This document shows, in pieces, positions 34,446 through 42,894 of a stretch of DNA of 47,682 nucleotides (positions within the stretch are counted from its first letter, which is position 1; each line of letters opens with the position of its first letter). The notes beneath the pieces are model-generated. The model had not been told where the DNA came from. It did not search any database and saw nothing but the letters and a program-made list of their open reading frames with translations. The stretch is from positions 1-47,682 of the forward strand of contig JASEIM010000016.1 in NCBI GenBank assembly GCA_030017655.1. Direction: 5' to 3'. Origin of the DNA: Methanobacterium sp. GTDB lineage: Archaea; Methanobacteriota; Methanobacteria; Methanobacteriales; Methanobacteriaceae. A program made the position numbers and the translations under genes.

Positions 34446-34760
34446 ATGACATACTCTATCAAATTATCTGATGAAGCTAAAGCTAGACTTAAAAAGTATA
34501 GTAAATCTGATTCAGGTACTAAAAGAGAAATAGAAAATAAATTCAGAACTATTGTAGAGAAACCATATCATTATAAGATTCTTAGTGGAGAACTGCATGA
34601 TGCTAGGTCAGCTCCTGTAGGTAACTATAGGATTATCTATGATATTTTAGAAGATGAGAAGAAAGTTTTTATTTTATATTTTGGTCATCGTGATGATATT
34701 TATGATGATAGGAAGCTGTTTAAAGCTTTTAGGAATAGTCCTAAAAGATTTTCATTATAA
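34446..34760 (+). CDS. RelE/ParE-family toxin
   Basis: A 104-residue protein of the RelE/ParE fold. It starts with YSIKLSDEAKARLKKYSK, has the core HYKILSGELHDARSAPVGNYRIIYDILE, and ends with VFILYFGHRDDIYDD. The conserved Arg of GNYRIIY and the GHR(D/K)-IY motif match RelE mRNA interferases. It is expected to cleave mRNA on the ribosome and to be held in check by the gene upstream. The C-terminus (KLFKAFRNSPKRF) is a little longer than usual. The second structured repeat begins 37 bp after the stop. Confidence 0.88.
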   Translation: MTYSIKLSDEAKARLKKYSKSDSGTKREIENKFRTIVEKPYHYKILSGELHDARSAPVGNYRIIYDILEDEKKVFILYFGHRDDIYDDRKLFKAFRNSPKRFSL

Positions 34761-34796
34761 TTTTAAATTTTTATATTATTATATTGCTTGTTTCTA

Positions 34797-35062
34797 AAAA
34801 ATAATTCGCGAAGCGGTATTTGCAGTCCTTAGACGCAGTCTTCTCCTGGGAGGTGGCGGGGTATTTAGTTAAATACATGGTAATGACGAACATGAACTTT
34901 TTAAATAAAATAATAAATTAAAGTTCATGCCTGGTTTAACATTCAAAAATCTTTGATTTTTGGTATATTTTATGGCGTTAAACTGTCAAAATTCAAGGAA
35001 TTTTGACGCACCGAAAATCGAAGATTTTCGATAGCTTTGTTATACCATCAGTATTTAACGAA
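34797..35062 (+). repeat. Structured repeat element, copy 2
   Basis: A second copy of the 31.2 kb element, about 266 bp, same strand. Differences from copy 1 include CATGAAC for CGTGAAC in one stem arm, which still pairs with GTTCATG (A-U instead of a G-U wobble). It lacks the 50-base insert, so CAAAAATC-TTT-GATTTTTG is an uninterrupted hairpin. It follows the RelE toxin gene and precedes the minus-strand adhesin. Confidence 0.85.
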
Positions 35063-35209
35063 TAGGGCGGATTGTATATTAAATAGTGTTTCCGGGGATT
35101 CTGAGGATTTCAACAAAAAGGCCACATTTGAGAATTCATTTGAAGGGCTTTATTGTAGAATTTAATTGTAAAAAATAAAAAAAGTAAAAAAGAGAAAAAA
35201 GAAGGGGAT

Positions 35210-36916
35210 TTATTTCCTTTTACTAGATACTAAACCTCCAAATACTGCAAGAATTGCAAGTATTAATCCTGCAATTGGTAATCCTGTTTTTTGCATTCCT
35301 AAAGTTCTTTCGGTTGTAGTTTCAGTTGCTGCATTAACTGTTGAATTTGGAGATTCATTCTCATTCTGGTTTCCATTATCGGTAGCTGGAGTTATGGTTA
35401 CCGTAGCGGTCAATGACTGACTGTCAAGGATAGCTGAAGTTAATGCTTCACCTGCGGCTTCATCACCTCGAAGTATTGTGGTTGCTATTCCGTTTAAAGT
35501 TCCGATAAAGACATATTTACTACCAACATTACCAAGATTAGTGGTAAATTTCACTAATGTTCCGTCTGGTAAGTGTCCGTTTGCTGGATCATGGAATGTT
35601 CCTTCTGAATCGTATCTGAAATCGGCAGTCAATACTGATGTTTGGCCTTGCTGGATAGTTATTGGATTAGTAATGTAGGCCATCACCAGCCATGGAGTGA
35701 CACCAACATCTCCAGTGACTCGATCATCAAAATCTGGATTGTTTGAACCCCACCAGTTATAACGGGCATCCACATGATCACCTGCCTCATTATATACATC
35801 ATAGGCACTATTTCCTATGATTCTACAGAAGTTAACCACTGTAGTACCATAATAGCTTAAGACTGCCCCTCCTGTTGATGCGATATTATTCAGGAATGTG
35901 CTGGAATAAACATTGACTGTACCCATATAGTTACTGATTCCGCCCCCATAATAGTTTGCAGAGTTCCCATCAAATGTGGTTCTATAGATACTTAATGTGG
36001 CGTAGTCGTGTCTGATTGCACCCCCATGTGCATTAGCTATGTTTCCAGTGAAGATAGAGTCATAAACTTCCCAGTTGGTACGATGTGCTAATATACCTCC
36101 CCCATAGGTTGCTATGTTATTGGAGAATGTGCTCCCATTAATTGTAAGAGTTCCTAAGATGGTGTACATTGCACCTCCATAAGCGTCATTGTAAAGTCTG
36201 GATGCGACGTTATTATTAAAAACACTGTTTATAATTGTTATAGTAGATCTGTCGGCATAGATACCTCCACCACCAACATTTGCATGGTTTTGACTTATGT
36301 TACTGTCTTTAATTGTTAATGTACCAACATAACTGGTTACTCCACCACCATATGCGTCAGTTCCCGCTGCGTTGTTTTGCTGTATGTTACAATTGTTTAT
36401 AGTTAATGTACCACCATAGTTGGTTATTCCACCACCATAAGTTGCAGTATTCTGCTGAACATTACAGTTAGTAACGGTTAAAACGCCTCCATTTAGTATT
36501 CCTCCACCATATTCAGCATACCCGTTTTTAATAGTGAAATTGCTAATGTTTACAGTTGCTCCACTTTTCACATATATTACACTGCCAGCTCCGTTTCCAT
36601 CAATGACGGTCCCAGTTTGACTTTGCCCTACCAGATTCACGTTTTTATCTATTACAACGTTCTCGGTGTAAGTTCCATCGGCAACATTAACTGTTCCATC
36701 AGGATCTACAGCATCAATAGCGTTTTGAATGGTTTTCATGGGTCCAATGGTTCCACTTGTATATGTAGGGCTGGTTCCATCCCATGCATCATCTCCAGTG
36801 TCTCCATTAACATACAATGGTGTGGCTGCACTGGAAGCAGAAATTGTTGCAAGTGCAAATAACAGTAAACTTAAAACGGCGATAATCCTGAAATTTGCAT
36901 ACTTTCTTGGTTTCAC
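35210..36916 (-). CDS. Surface adhesin-like protein: parallel beta-helix, C-terminal anchor
   Basis: A 568-residue exported protein. The signal peptide spans about residues 8-32 (IIAVLSLLLFALATISASSA). A polymorphic-outer-membrane-protein-like beta-helix follows (about 60-390), with repeats of the form GGGI-N-G-LTI-NC-I--N-A--YGGG. Then come an Ig/invasin-like segment (about 410-510), a Thr/Asn-rich stretch, GMQKTGLPI, a membrane helix and KRK. It shares its C-terminal anchor and Ig-like segment with the adhesin at 19.9 kb. It starts with GTG, with GGAGG 10 nt upstream. It is probably exposed on the cell surface. Confidence 0.88.
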   Translation of the reverse strand: MKPRKYANFRIIAVLSLLLFALATISASSAATPLYVNGDTGDDAWDGTSPTYTSGTIGPMKTIQNAIDAVDPDGTVNVADGTYTENVVIDKNVNLVGQSQTGTVIDGNGAGSVIYVKSGATVNISNFTIKNGYAEYGGGILNGGVLTVTNCNVQQNTATYGGGITNYGGTLTINNCNIQQNNAAGTDAYGGGVTSYVGTLTIKDSNISQNHANVGGGGIYADRSTITIINSVFNNNVASRLYNDAYGGAMYTILGTLTINGSTFSNNIATYGGGILAHRTNWEVYDSIFTGNIANAHGGAIRHDYATLSIYRTTFDGNSANYYGGGISNYMGTVNVYSSTFLNNIASTGGAVLSYYGTTVVNFCRIIGNSAYDVYNEAGDHVDARYNWWGSNNPDFDDRVTGDVGVTPWLVMAYITNPITIQQGQTSVLTADFRYDSEGTFHDPANGHLPDGTLVKFTTNLGNVGSKYVFIGTLNGIATTILRGDEAAGEALTSAILDSQSLTATVTITPATDNGNQNENESPNSTVNAATETTTERTLGMQKTGLPIAGLILAILAVFGGLVSSKRK

Positions 36917-37069
36917 GCGTTTTTCACCTCCTTTATGCTTATCAATATTTATAATATGTAAAAATTAATTTGTTACCACTATAGTAAATACTATTGGATT
37001 AATTGTGACGATATTCACTGTTTATGAAGTTTAGTAAGTTTATTCACAATTCATAAGGTAATATTAGTA
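36917..37069. other. Upstream region of the second adhesin
   Basis: No gene. It contains the AT-rich promoter and the leader of the minus-strand adhesin, ending in the RBS AAAGGAGGTGA. Confidence 0.4.
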
Positions 37070-37668
37070 AGTTTCATAACTTAATGTAACAAAGAATCCA
37101 TCCATATCAGCATACAATACCTTAAACCCATGTCTTTCAGCATCTCTCATCGCCTTTTTCATAAAATCCCTCCCCCATGCAGTAATCGCCTCTGAAGCTT
37201 CTACACAATACCAACAGTACTTTGGATGATTATATAACCCGTAAATTGTAGAAATTAGTGTTTTAAGAGCTTCCTATCTAAAATTTAAGATCTGTTTTTC
37301 CTCTGAATCATCGGATTCTTTCATCATAGACTTAATTCTTATCCTGTCATTTAAAAGTAAAGATGTAACTGGGGAATAAAGCCTTGGGGCTCTTTTTTTT
37401 AAATTTATATCCAAATTCAGGGCAAATATAACATGTCTTTTTATCTCCATCATTACAGATGGTTTCTGGTGAAATATTTTTGGCTATTATTATGCTGGGG
37501 TAAAGACTTCTAAAATCAAAGTAAATGATATTTTCGTGCGATCATTTAACTGGTTCTTCTACATATCCTCCCACATTCCCTTCAAATTTACTCCAGTCTT
37601 TCTTGGGCTTTTCTGTCTTGACTCTTCCTGCAAAAATTGGGTGTTTTTTATCTCTTTTAACTATCAAA
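37070..37668 (-). pseudogene. Remnant of a family-B DNA polymerase (PolB palm region)
   Basis: Minus-strand translation across frameshifts gives consecutive polymerase-B landmarks. HPIFAGRVKTEKPKKDW and EGNVGGYVEEPVK come first, then YFDFRSLYPSI (motif A). SPETICNDGD, CPEFGYKFKKK and PSYIF follow. Next is EALKTLISTIYG (motif B, where K--x-NS-YG is normal), then ASEAITAWGRDFMKK, and finally LYADMDGFF (motif C, YADTDG normal). There are several stops and frameshifts, and both the exonuclease domain and the C-terminal thumb are missing. It is dead sequence. Confidence 0.82.
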
Positions 37669-37797
37669 ATAGTATGTTAATTTTCTGATTAATTAAAATA
37701 AATACATAAGATATTAATTACAATAGTTTTTATAAATTTAAATAGTGTTTTAAAATATAGTTAAAAAGAAAATTTCATGTTTTTGGTGAAAATAGTG

Positions 37798-39447
37798 ATG
37801 AAAAACGCGTGCAGAGCAATAATCGAAGATATACTGGAAGGAAATATCCAGACGAAACGCGAGCTTGAAAAAGCCAAACATAAGGCGTGCAGGGACTACA
37901 ATCTTAAAAAATTCATGAGTAATGCGGACATACTGGAAAATGCAACTCCTGATGAAAGAAAGAAGATAGCGGCTGTTATCAGAAAGAAACCCACAAGAAC
38001 AATTTCTGGTGTTGCCATAGTTGCTGTAATGTGCAAACCCCATAAATGCCCTCATGGTAGGTGTCTTTACTGTCCTGAAAGTGATATAGCTCCTCCAAGT
38101 TATACAGGAGAAGAGCCAGCAGCTTTACGTGCTAGAATGTTTAATTTTGACCCATATCTACAGGTTTACAACCGGCTGCTTCAGCTTGAAAGTATTGGGC
38201 ATCCTTTAGATAAAGTTGAACTAATTATAATGGGCGGAACATTTCCTTCTTACTTCCTGGATTATCAAGAATGGTTTGTTACTAAATGTCTGCAGGCAAT
38301 GAACGATTTTGGAGTAAAAGAAGTATCAGTAAATAGTGATCTATCCCATGACTTTAAAAAATCCGATTTAACTGATAGAATTAAAATTCCTGGCAGATTT
38401 AGGTATCTAAAAGATACTCAAAAGAAAAATGAAAATTCAGATATACGATGCGTTGGAATGACCTTTGAAACCCGCCCTGATTACTGTAAAATAGAAGATG
38501 TTGATAGAATGCTTGAAATGGGTGTTACAAGGGTTGAACTTGGAGTTCAGACTATTTACAATTACATTTATAAACGTATTGAACGAGGACATACAGTAGA
38601 AGATACTATTGAATCTGCAAGAATACTCAGAGATTCAGGGATTAAAGTAGCTATGCACCTCATGCCTGGGCTTTTTGCAGATTTTGATAGAGATCTAAGA
38701 ATATTTAAGAGATTATTTTCTGATGAACGGTTTAAACCAGACATGCTCAAGATATATCCTTGTTTAGTTACTAAGGGCTCAAAGCTTCATGAAATGTGGG
38801 AAAAAGGAGAATATAATCCCTATACAAGTGAAGAAGCTGTTGATTTAATAGTTGAAATCAAAAAGATTCTTCCAAAATGGGTTAGAACCATGAGGATACA
38901 GAGAGATATACCATCTCCCCTGATTGAGGCTGGAGTTAAAAAATCTAACCTCGGCGAACTCGTATACAGAAAACTCCATTCTCAAGACATCAATTGCAAG
39001 TGTATTCGGTGCAGAGAAGTTGGTCATAAAGCATCCTATGGAATTGAACCCAAACTTAATAATGTGAAATTTTTAAAAGAAGAATATGAAGCAGGGAACG
39101 GTGATGAGCTTTTCTTATCATTTGAAGACACTAAAAAGGATATTTTAATTGGATTTTTAAGGCTCAGAATACCATCTCTTAAAGCCCATAGACCTGAAAT
39201 AGATGATAAAACTGCTCTTATAAGGGAACTGCATGTTTATGGTTCGATGATGCCATTAGGCGAAAAAGATGAAAATGCATGGCAGCACATGGGTTATGGC
39301 GAAAAGCTACTTGTTGAAGCTCAAAAAATTGCATCAGAAGTTTATGATAAGGATAAAATACTGGTTACAAGCGGAATAGGGGTTCGAAATTACTATAGAA
39401 AATTTGGCTTTAAAAAATTAGGGCCTTATATGGCAAAAAATCTTTAA
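37798..39447 (+). CDS. elp3: Elp3-family tRNA uridine-34 modifying enzyme
   Basis: A radical SAM/acetyltransferase that adds carboxymethyl-type groups at wobble uridine 34 of tRNA. The iron-sulfur motif is C-x9-C-x2-C (CKPHKCPHGRCLYC; C79, C89 and C92 from this start). The core has GTFPSYFLDYQEWFV, RCVGMTFETRPDYC and MHLMPGL. The C-terminal GNAT domain has LHVYGSMMPLGE, QHMGYGEKLL and GIGVRNYYRKFGF. I chose the ATG at 37798 because GGTGA lies 8 nt upstream; the ATG at 37777 has no RBS. The 549 residues match archaeal Elp3. DeoC follows. Confidence 0.95.
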   Translation: MKNACRAIIEDILEGNIQTKRELEKAKHKACRDYNLKKFMSNADILENATPDERKKIAAVIRKKPTRTISGVAIVAVMCKPHKCPHGRCLYCPESDIAPPSYTGEEPAALRARMFNFDPYLQVYNRLLQLESIGHPLDKVELIIMGGTFPSYFLDYQEWFVTKCLQAMNDFGVKEVSVNSDLSHDFKKSDLTDRIKIPGRFRYLKDTQKKNENSDIRCVGMTFETRPDYCKIEDVDRMLEMGVTRVELGVQTIYNYIYKRIERGHTVEDTIESARILRDSGIKVAMHLMPGLFADFDRDLRIFKRLFSDERFKPDMLKIYPCLVTKGSKLHEMWEKGEYNPYTSEEAVDLIVEIKKILPKWVRTMRIQRDIPSPLIEAGVKKSNLGELVYRKLHSQDINCKCIRCREVGHKASYGIEPKLNNVKFLKEEYEAGNGDELFLSFEDTKKDILIGFLRLRIPSLKAHRPEIDDKTALIRELHVYGSMMPLGEKDENAWQHMGYGEKLLVEAQKIASEVYDKDKILVTSGIGVRNYYRKFGFKKLGPYMAKNL

Positions 39448-39478
39448 ATTATAGTTATAAATCTTAGGACGTTAAATT

Positions 39479-40159
39479 ATGGATTTGATTAAATATCCCA
39501 ATAAATTGGCAAAAATGATAGATTACACCAATGTTAGTAGAGATGCGACCAGAACTGATATTAAAAGGCTCTGTGACGGTGCAAAAGAGCATAATTTTGG
39601 ATGCGTATGTATTAACCCAACATACGTTAATCTTGCCTTAGATCAGTTGAAGGGCTCTGATGTAAAGGTTTGTACCGTTGTAGGATTCCCTTTCGGGGCA
39701 AATACCTCTAAAATAAAGTTTTTTGAAACCAAGGATGCTGTTGAATCTGGTGCAGATGAAGTAGACATGGTAATGAACATTGGTCTCCTTAAGTCTAAAT
39801 TAGATGAAAGCGTTAAAGAGGATATAAATGGGGTAATAATGGCTGCAAATGGCCGCACAGTTAAGGTAATTATAGAAACTGGGTTGCTAACTGAAGAAGA
39901 AAAAATAAGGGCATGTAAGCTAGTAGAAGAATCTGGAGCAGATTTTATAAAGACTTCCACTGGTTTTGGCACTTCCGGCGCAACTGTAGAAGATATTGAT
40001 CTTATGAAGGAAACTGTTGGGAAAAATGTAGGTATAAAAGCCTCAGGCGGCATTAAAGACCTGCAAACAGCTTTAAATATGATAGAAGCCGGTGCTACAC
40101 GAATTGGAACATCAAATGGCGTTAAAATCATGGAAGAACTGTTACAGTCATACAGGTGA
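39479..40159 (+). CDS. deoC: Deoxyribose-phosphate aldolase
   Basis: Cleaves 2-deoxyribose 5-phosphate to glyceraldehyde 3-phosphate and acetaldehyde. The 226-residue TIM barrel shows MIDYTNVSRDAT near the N-terminus, VVGFPFGANTS, ADEVDMVMNIG, the Schiff-base lysine in DFIKTSTGFG, and GIKASGGIKD. Archaeal enzymes are of this short type. It is 31 bp after elp3, and the next gene follows after 4 bp. Confidence 0.95.
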   Translation: MDLIKYPNKLAKMIDYTNVSRDATRTDIKRLCDGAKEHNFGCVCINPTYVNLALDQLKGSDVKVCTVVGFPFGANTSKIKFFETKDAVESGADEVDMVMNIGLLKSKLDESVKEDINGVIMAANGRTVKVIIETGLLTEEEKIRACKLVEESGADFIKTSTGFGTSGATVEDIDLMKETVGKNVGIKASGGIKDLQTALNMIEAGATRIGTSNGVKIMEELLQSYR

Positions 40160-40163
40160 AATA

Positions 40164-40514
40164 ATGAAAATCGAAATTGAAGTGGTGGGAAAAGGAAAAG
40201 CTATTGGAATATTGGATGATAGAAATAAAAAAACGGCAGAAAAAGTATACAAAGCACTACCAATAGAAGGAAAAGCAAACATATATTTTGAAGAAGTCTA
40301 TTTTACCATTCCTGTAGGTCTAGATTACGAAAACCCTTCTGGAAAATCAAAATGCGGTGATATATCCTACTGGCCGCCAGGAAATGCCTTTTGTGTTTTC
40401 TATGGTGATTCACAGCCAGCATCCGATGTAAACCATATCGGCGAAATTACAGAGAATTTAGATGTGCTAAAGGCAGCGGAAGATGGCGATAGAGTTATAA
40501 TTAGAAAGAAATAA
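40164..40514 (+). CDS. Cyclophilin-like domain protein (PF04126 type)
   Basis: A 116-residue protein of the archaeal/bacterial cyclophilin-like family (TM1367-like). The conserved features are YFEEVYFTIPVGLDYEN, GDISYWPPGNAFCVFYG and PASDVNHIGEI. No isomerase activity is established for this family. The start is ATG 40164, with GGTGAA 5 nt upstream; the longer open frame runs inside deoC. It is co-transcribed with deoC and convergent with cofH (12 bp between stops). Confidence 0.85.
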   Translation: MKIEIEVVGKGKAIGILDDRNKKTAEKVYKALPIEGKANIYFEEVYFTIPVGLDYENPSGKSKCGDISYWPPGNAFCVFYGDSQPASDVNHIGEITENLDVLKAAEDGDRVIIRKK

Positions 40515-40526
40515 TTTTATTATATC

Positions 40527-41642
40527 TTATAATTCTTTTATTTCAGTGTATAGTGTATTCCTCTTAGCTGGAATCCTTCCAATATCTCTTATCACTCTTT
40601 CTAATTCGCTTGGAGGGGTATACACTCCATGTGCAGCTCCAGCAGATCTTGATATATTCTCTTCTCCTAAAGTACCGCCAAGATCATTTGTACCTGCCAT
40701 AAGACAAATTTGAGCAAATTTAAAGCCGAGTTTAACCCATGAAACCTGAATATTTTTTATTAAATCCCTGAACATTAATCTTGAAACAGCATAAAGTTTT
40801 AAATCTTCTGCACCTGTTGTACCTGCATTAGAAATTCCCTGTTTAAAAATTGGGGCATTTTTATGCATAAAGCTTAAAGGAACAAATTCTGTAAATCCAC
40901 CAGTTTTTTTCTGAATATCCCTTAAAATCTCGAGATGTTCAATTCTATGATCTATATTCTCAATGTGGCCATACATCATGGTGCATGTCGTTGGAACTCC
41001 TGCTTTATGCGCTGTTTCAACTACATCAATCCATTGAGCTGTTTGAAGCTTTCCAGGACATATAATACTCCTTACATCATCATTCAATATTTCAGCAGCA
41101 GTTCCCGGCATTGATCCAAGTCCAGCATTCTTCAACATTTTAAGTGTCTCTTTTATTGATAGATCCGCCTTTGAAGATCCATAAAATATCTCCATTGGAG
41201 AAAATGCATGTATATGAACATCTGGAACTTCTTCTTTAACTTTTAAAAGAATATCTTCATAAAAATAAGCATCGATATCTGGATGAAGACCTCCCTGTAT
41301 ACAGACCTCAATTGCACCATCATTAACAGCTTTTTTTGTCCTTCTTACAATTTCCTCAATGTTTAAAAAATAGGCACTTTCATCATCAGGGTTCTTTTTA
41401 AATGCACAGAATCCACAGTTTCCTGTACAGATATCTGTAAAATTAATGTTCCAGTTCTGGATAAATGTAACATTATCTCCAACTAACTTTTCCCTGAGCA
41501 GGTCTGCAGTAATAATCAGCGCTTGAAGTTCTTTTCCTCTGATTTCCATTAATTTTTGTGCTTCTTCAACTGAGATTTCCTTTTCAATGCTTTTTTCAAG
41601 TATATTCTGTATCTCTGGATCAATGTTCAGATTTTTAAACAT
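40527..41642 (-). CDS. cofH: FO synthase subunit 2 (CofH), radical SAM
   Basis: Joins tyrosine to a ribitylaminouracil on the way to FO, the chromophore of coenzyme F420. The 371-residue radical SAM enzyme has the cluster motif CTGNCGFC (C72, C76, C79), IQGGLHPDIDAYFYE, HIHAFSPMEI and the C-terminal GGTLGEENISRSAGAAHG, then YTPPSELERVIRDIGRIPAKR. These distinguish CofH from CofG. F420 synthesis is a strong indicator of a methanogen. It stands alone, divergent from the histone gene. Confidence 0.95.
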   Translation of the reverse strand: MFKNLNIDPEIQNILEKSIEKEISVEEAQKLMEIRGKELQALIITADLLREKLVGDNVTFIQNWNINFTDICTGNCGFCAFKKNPDDESAYFLNIEEIVRRTKKAVNDGAIEVCIQGGLHPDIDAYFYEDILLKVKEEVPDVHIHAFSPMEIFYGSSKADLSIKETLKMLKNAGLGSMPGTAAEILNDDVRSIICPGKLQTAQWIDVVETAHKAGVPTTCTMMYGHIENIDHRIEHLEILRDIQKKTGGFTEFVPLSFMHKNAPIFKQGISNAGTTGAEDLKLYAVSRLMFRDLIKNIQVSWVKLGFKFAQICLMAGTNDLGGTLGEENISRSAGAAHGVYTPPSELERVIRDIGRIPAKRNTLYTEIKEL

Positions 41643-41881
41643 GCGATTTCATATAATCTTCATTATCTTAAAAGTTTTGGTATATTATAATAATGACCTA
41701 CAAACAACCAGACATCCCTAATATTTTTATAACTTATAAGTTAAAGTATAAATCCATAGTTCACTATCTACAATATTCCATTAATCATGGGTCATCTTAT
41801 TTTTTTTCGATATATGCTATGCTCATTTACCATAACATTATGGGGTTTATCATAGCCAGATCTTGGATTAAAATAGATAAG

Positions 41882-41890
41882 TTTAAATAT
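41882..41890 (+). promoter_or_regulatory. TATA box for the histone gene
   Basis: TTTAAATAT lies 34-42 bp before the ATG, preceded by a purine-rich BRE (AGATAAG). The RBS GGAGGTGA follows close to the ATG. The 281 bp between cofH and the histone holds no gene. Confidence 0.5.
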
Positions 41891-41922
41891 TATGGTTGCA
41901 TAGCTTAAACTGGAGGTGAAAT

Positions 41923-42130
<208 letters not shown>

Positions 42131-42330
42131 TTTTTTTATTTTATTTTATTCTATTTCAATCATACTATTTTTATCTATAAATGTTAATATTACCCTTTAC
42201 TTGGATGAATACATTGTTTATTATTATTTAAATTGCATTGTATCCCTAATAAAATGAATTTAAATAACAAAAAATAAATAGTCCAGGCTAACAAAAATAA
42301 GATCGATATTATTATTTAGGAGGCCGTTAA

Positions 42331-42822
42331 ATGAGCACAATGGATAATTTAAAAGAAGCTTTTACTGGAGAATCCGAAGCAAACAGAAAATACTTAGCTT
42401 TTGCTAAAAAAGCTGATGAAGAAGGATTTTTACAGGTTGCAAGATTATTTAGAGCCGCAGCTTATGCTGAAACTGTACATGCACATAACCATCTTCAATT
42501 TATGGGAGCAATAAAAAGCACCGAAGAAAATCTCAAAACAGCAATCGAAGGAGAAGTTGCTGAATTTAAAGAAATGTACCCAAAAATGATAGAATTAGCT
42601 AAAGAAGAGGGTGAAAAAGGCGCATTATGGAGCTTTGATGTGGCAAACAAGGTAGAAGAAATTCATGCAGGACTTTATCAAAATGCGTTGGATAACCTTG
42701 GAGAAAATGTGGAAACATTTTATTATGTATGTAATTTCTGTGGAAACACAGTAGAAAAAGAAGCTCCGGAAATATGTGCAGTCTGCGGAGCACCTAAAAA
42801 AGAGTTCAAAAAAATAGAATAA
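42331..42822 (+). CDS. rbr: Rubrerythrin
   Basis: A non-heme di-iron peroxidase that reduces hydrogen peroxide in anaerobes. The 163-residue protein has the ferritin-like four-helix domain (FTGESEANRKYLAFA, YAETVHAHNHL, EGEVAEFKEMYP and EEIHAGLY supply the Glu/His iron ligands) and a C-terminal rubredoxin-like domain with CNFC and CAVC. The RBS GGAGG lies 7 nt before the ATG. A TATA box (TTTAAATA, about 42258-42265) lies about 65-70 bp upstream. Monocistronic. Confidence 0.95.
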   Translation: MSTMDNLKEAFTGESEANRKYLAFAKKADEEGFLQVARLFRAAAYAETVHAHNHLQFMGAIKSTEENLKTAIEGEVAEFKEMYPKMIELAKEEGEKGALWSFDVANKVEEIHAGLYQNALDNLGENVETFYYVCNFCGNTVEKEAPEICAVCGAPKKEFKKIE

Positions 42823-42894
42823 ATAAAAATTTATTCTAAAAACTTTTATTTTTTATTCAAATACCCCTAAAAAAGAAAAAGGAGAAAAAAAATC

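Noticed and set aside
31226..35062. A composite transposon bounded by the two repeat copies
   Set aside because: No transposase or integrase is present between the copies, and I cannot see target-site duplications; a shared repeat family is the simpler reading.
39395..39412. tRNA-like GGTTCGAAATTAC
   Set aside because: It falls inside elp3 coding sequence with no cloverleaf around it. I found no tRNA or rRNA gene anywhere in the window.
40092..40163. N-terminal extension of the cyclophilin-like protein into deoC
   Set aside because: It overlaps the deoC 3' end in another frame, while an ATG with a good RBS gives the normal family length.
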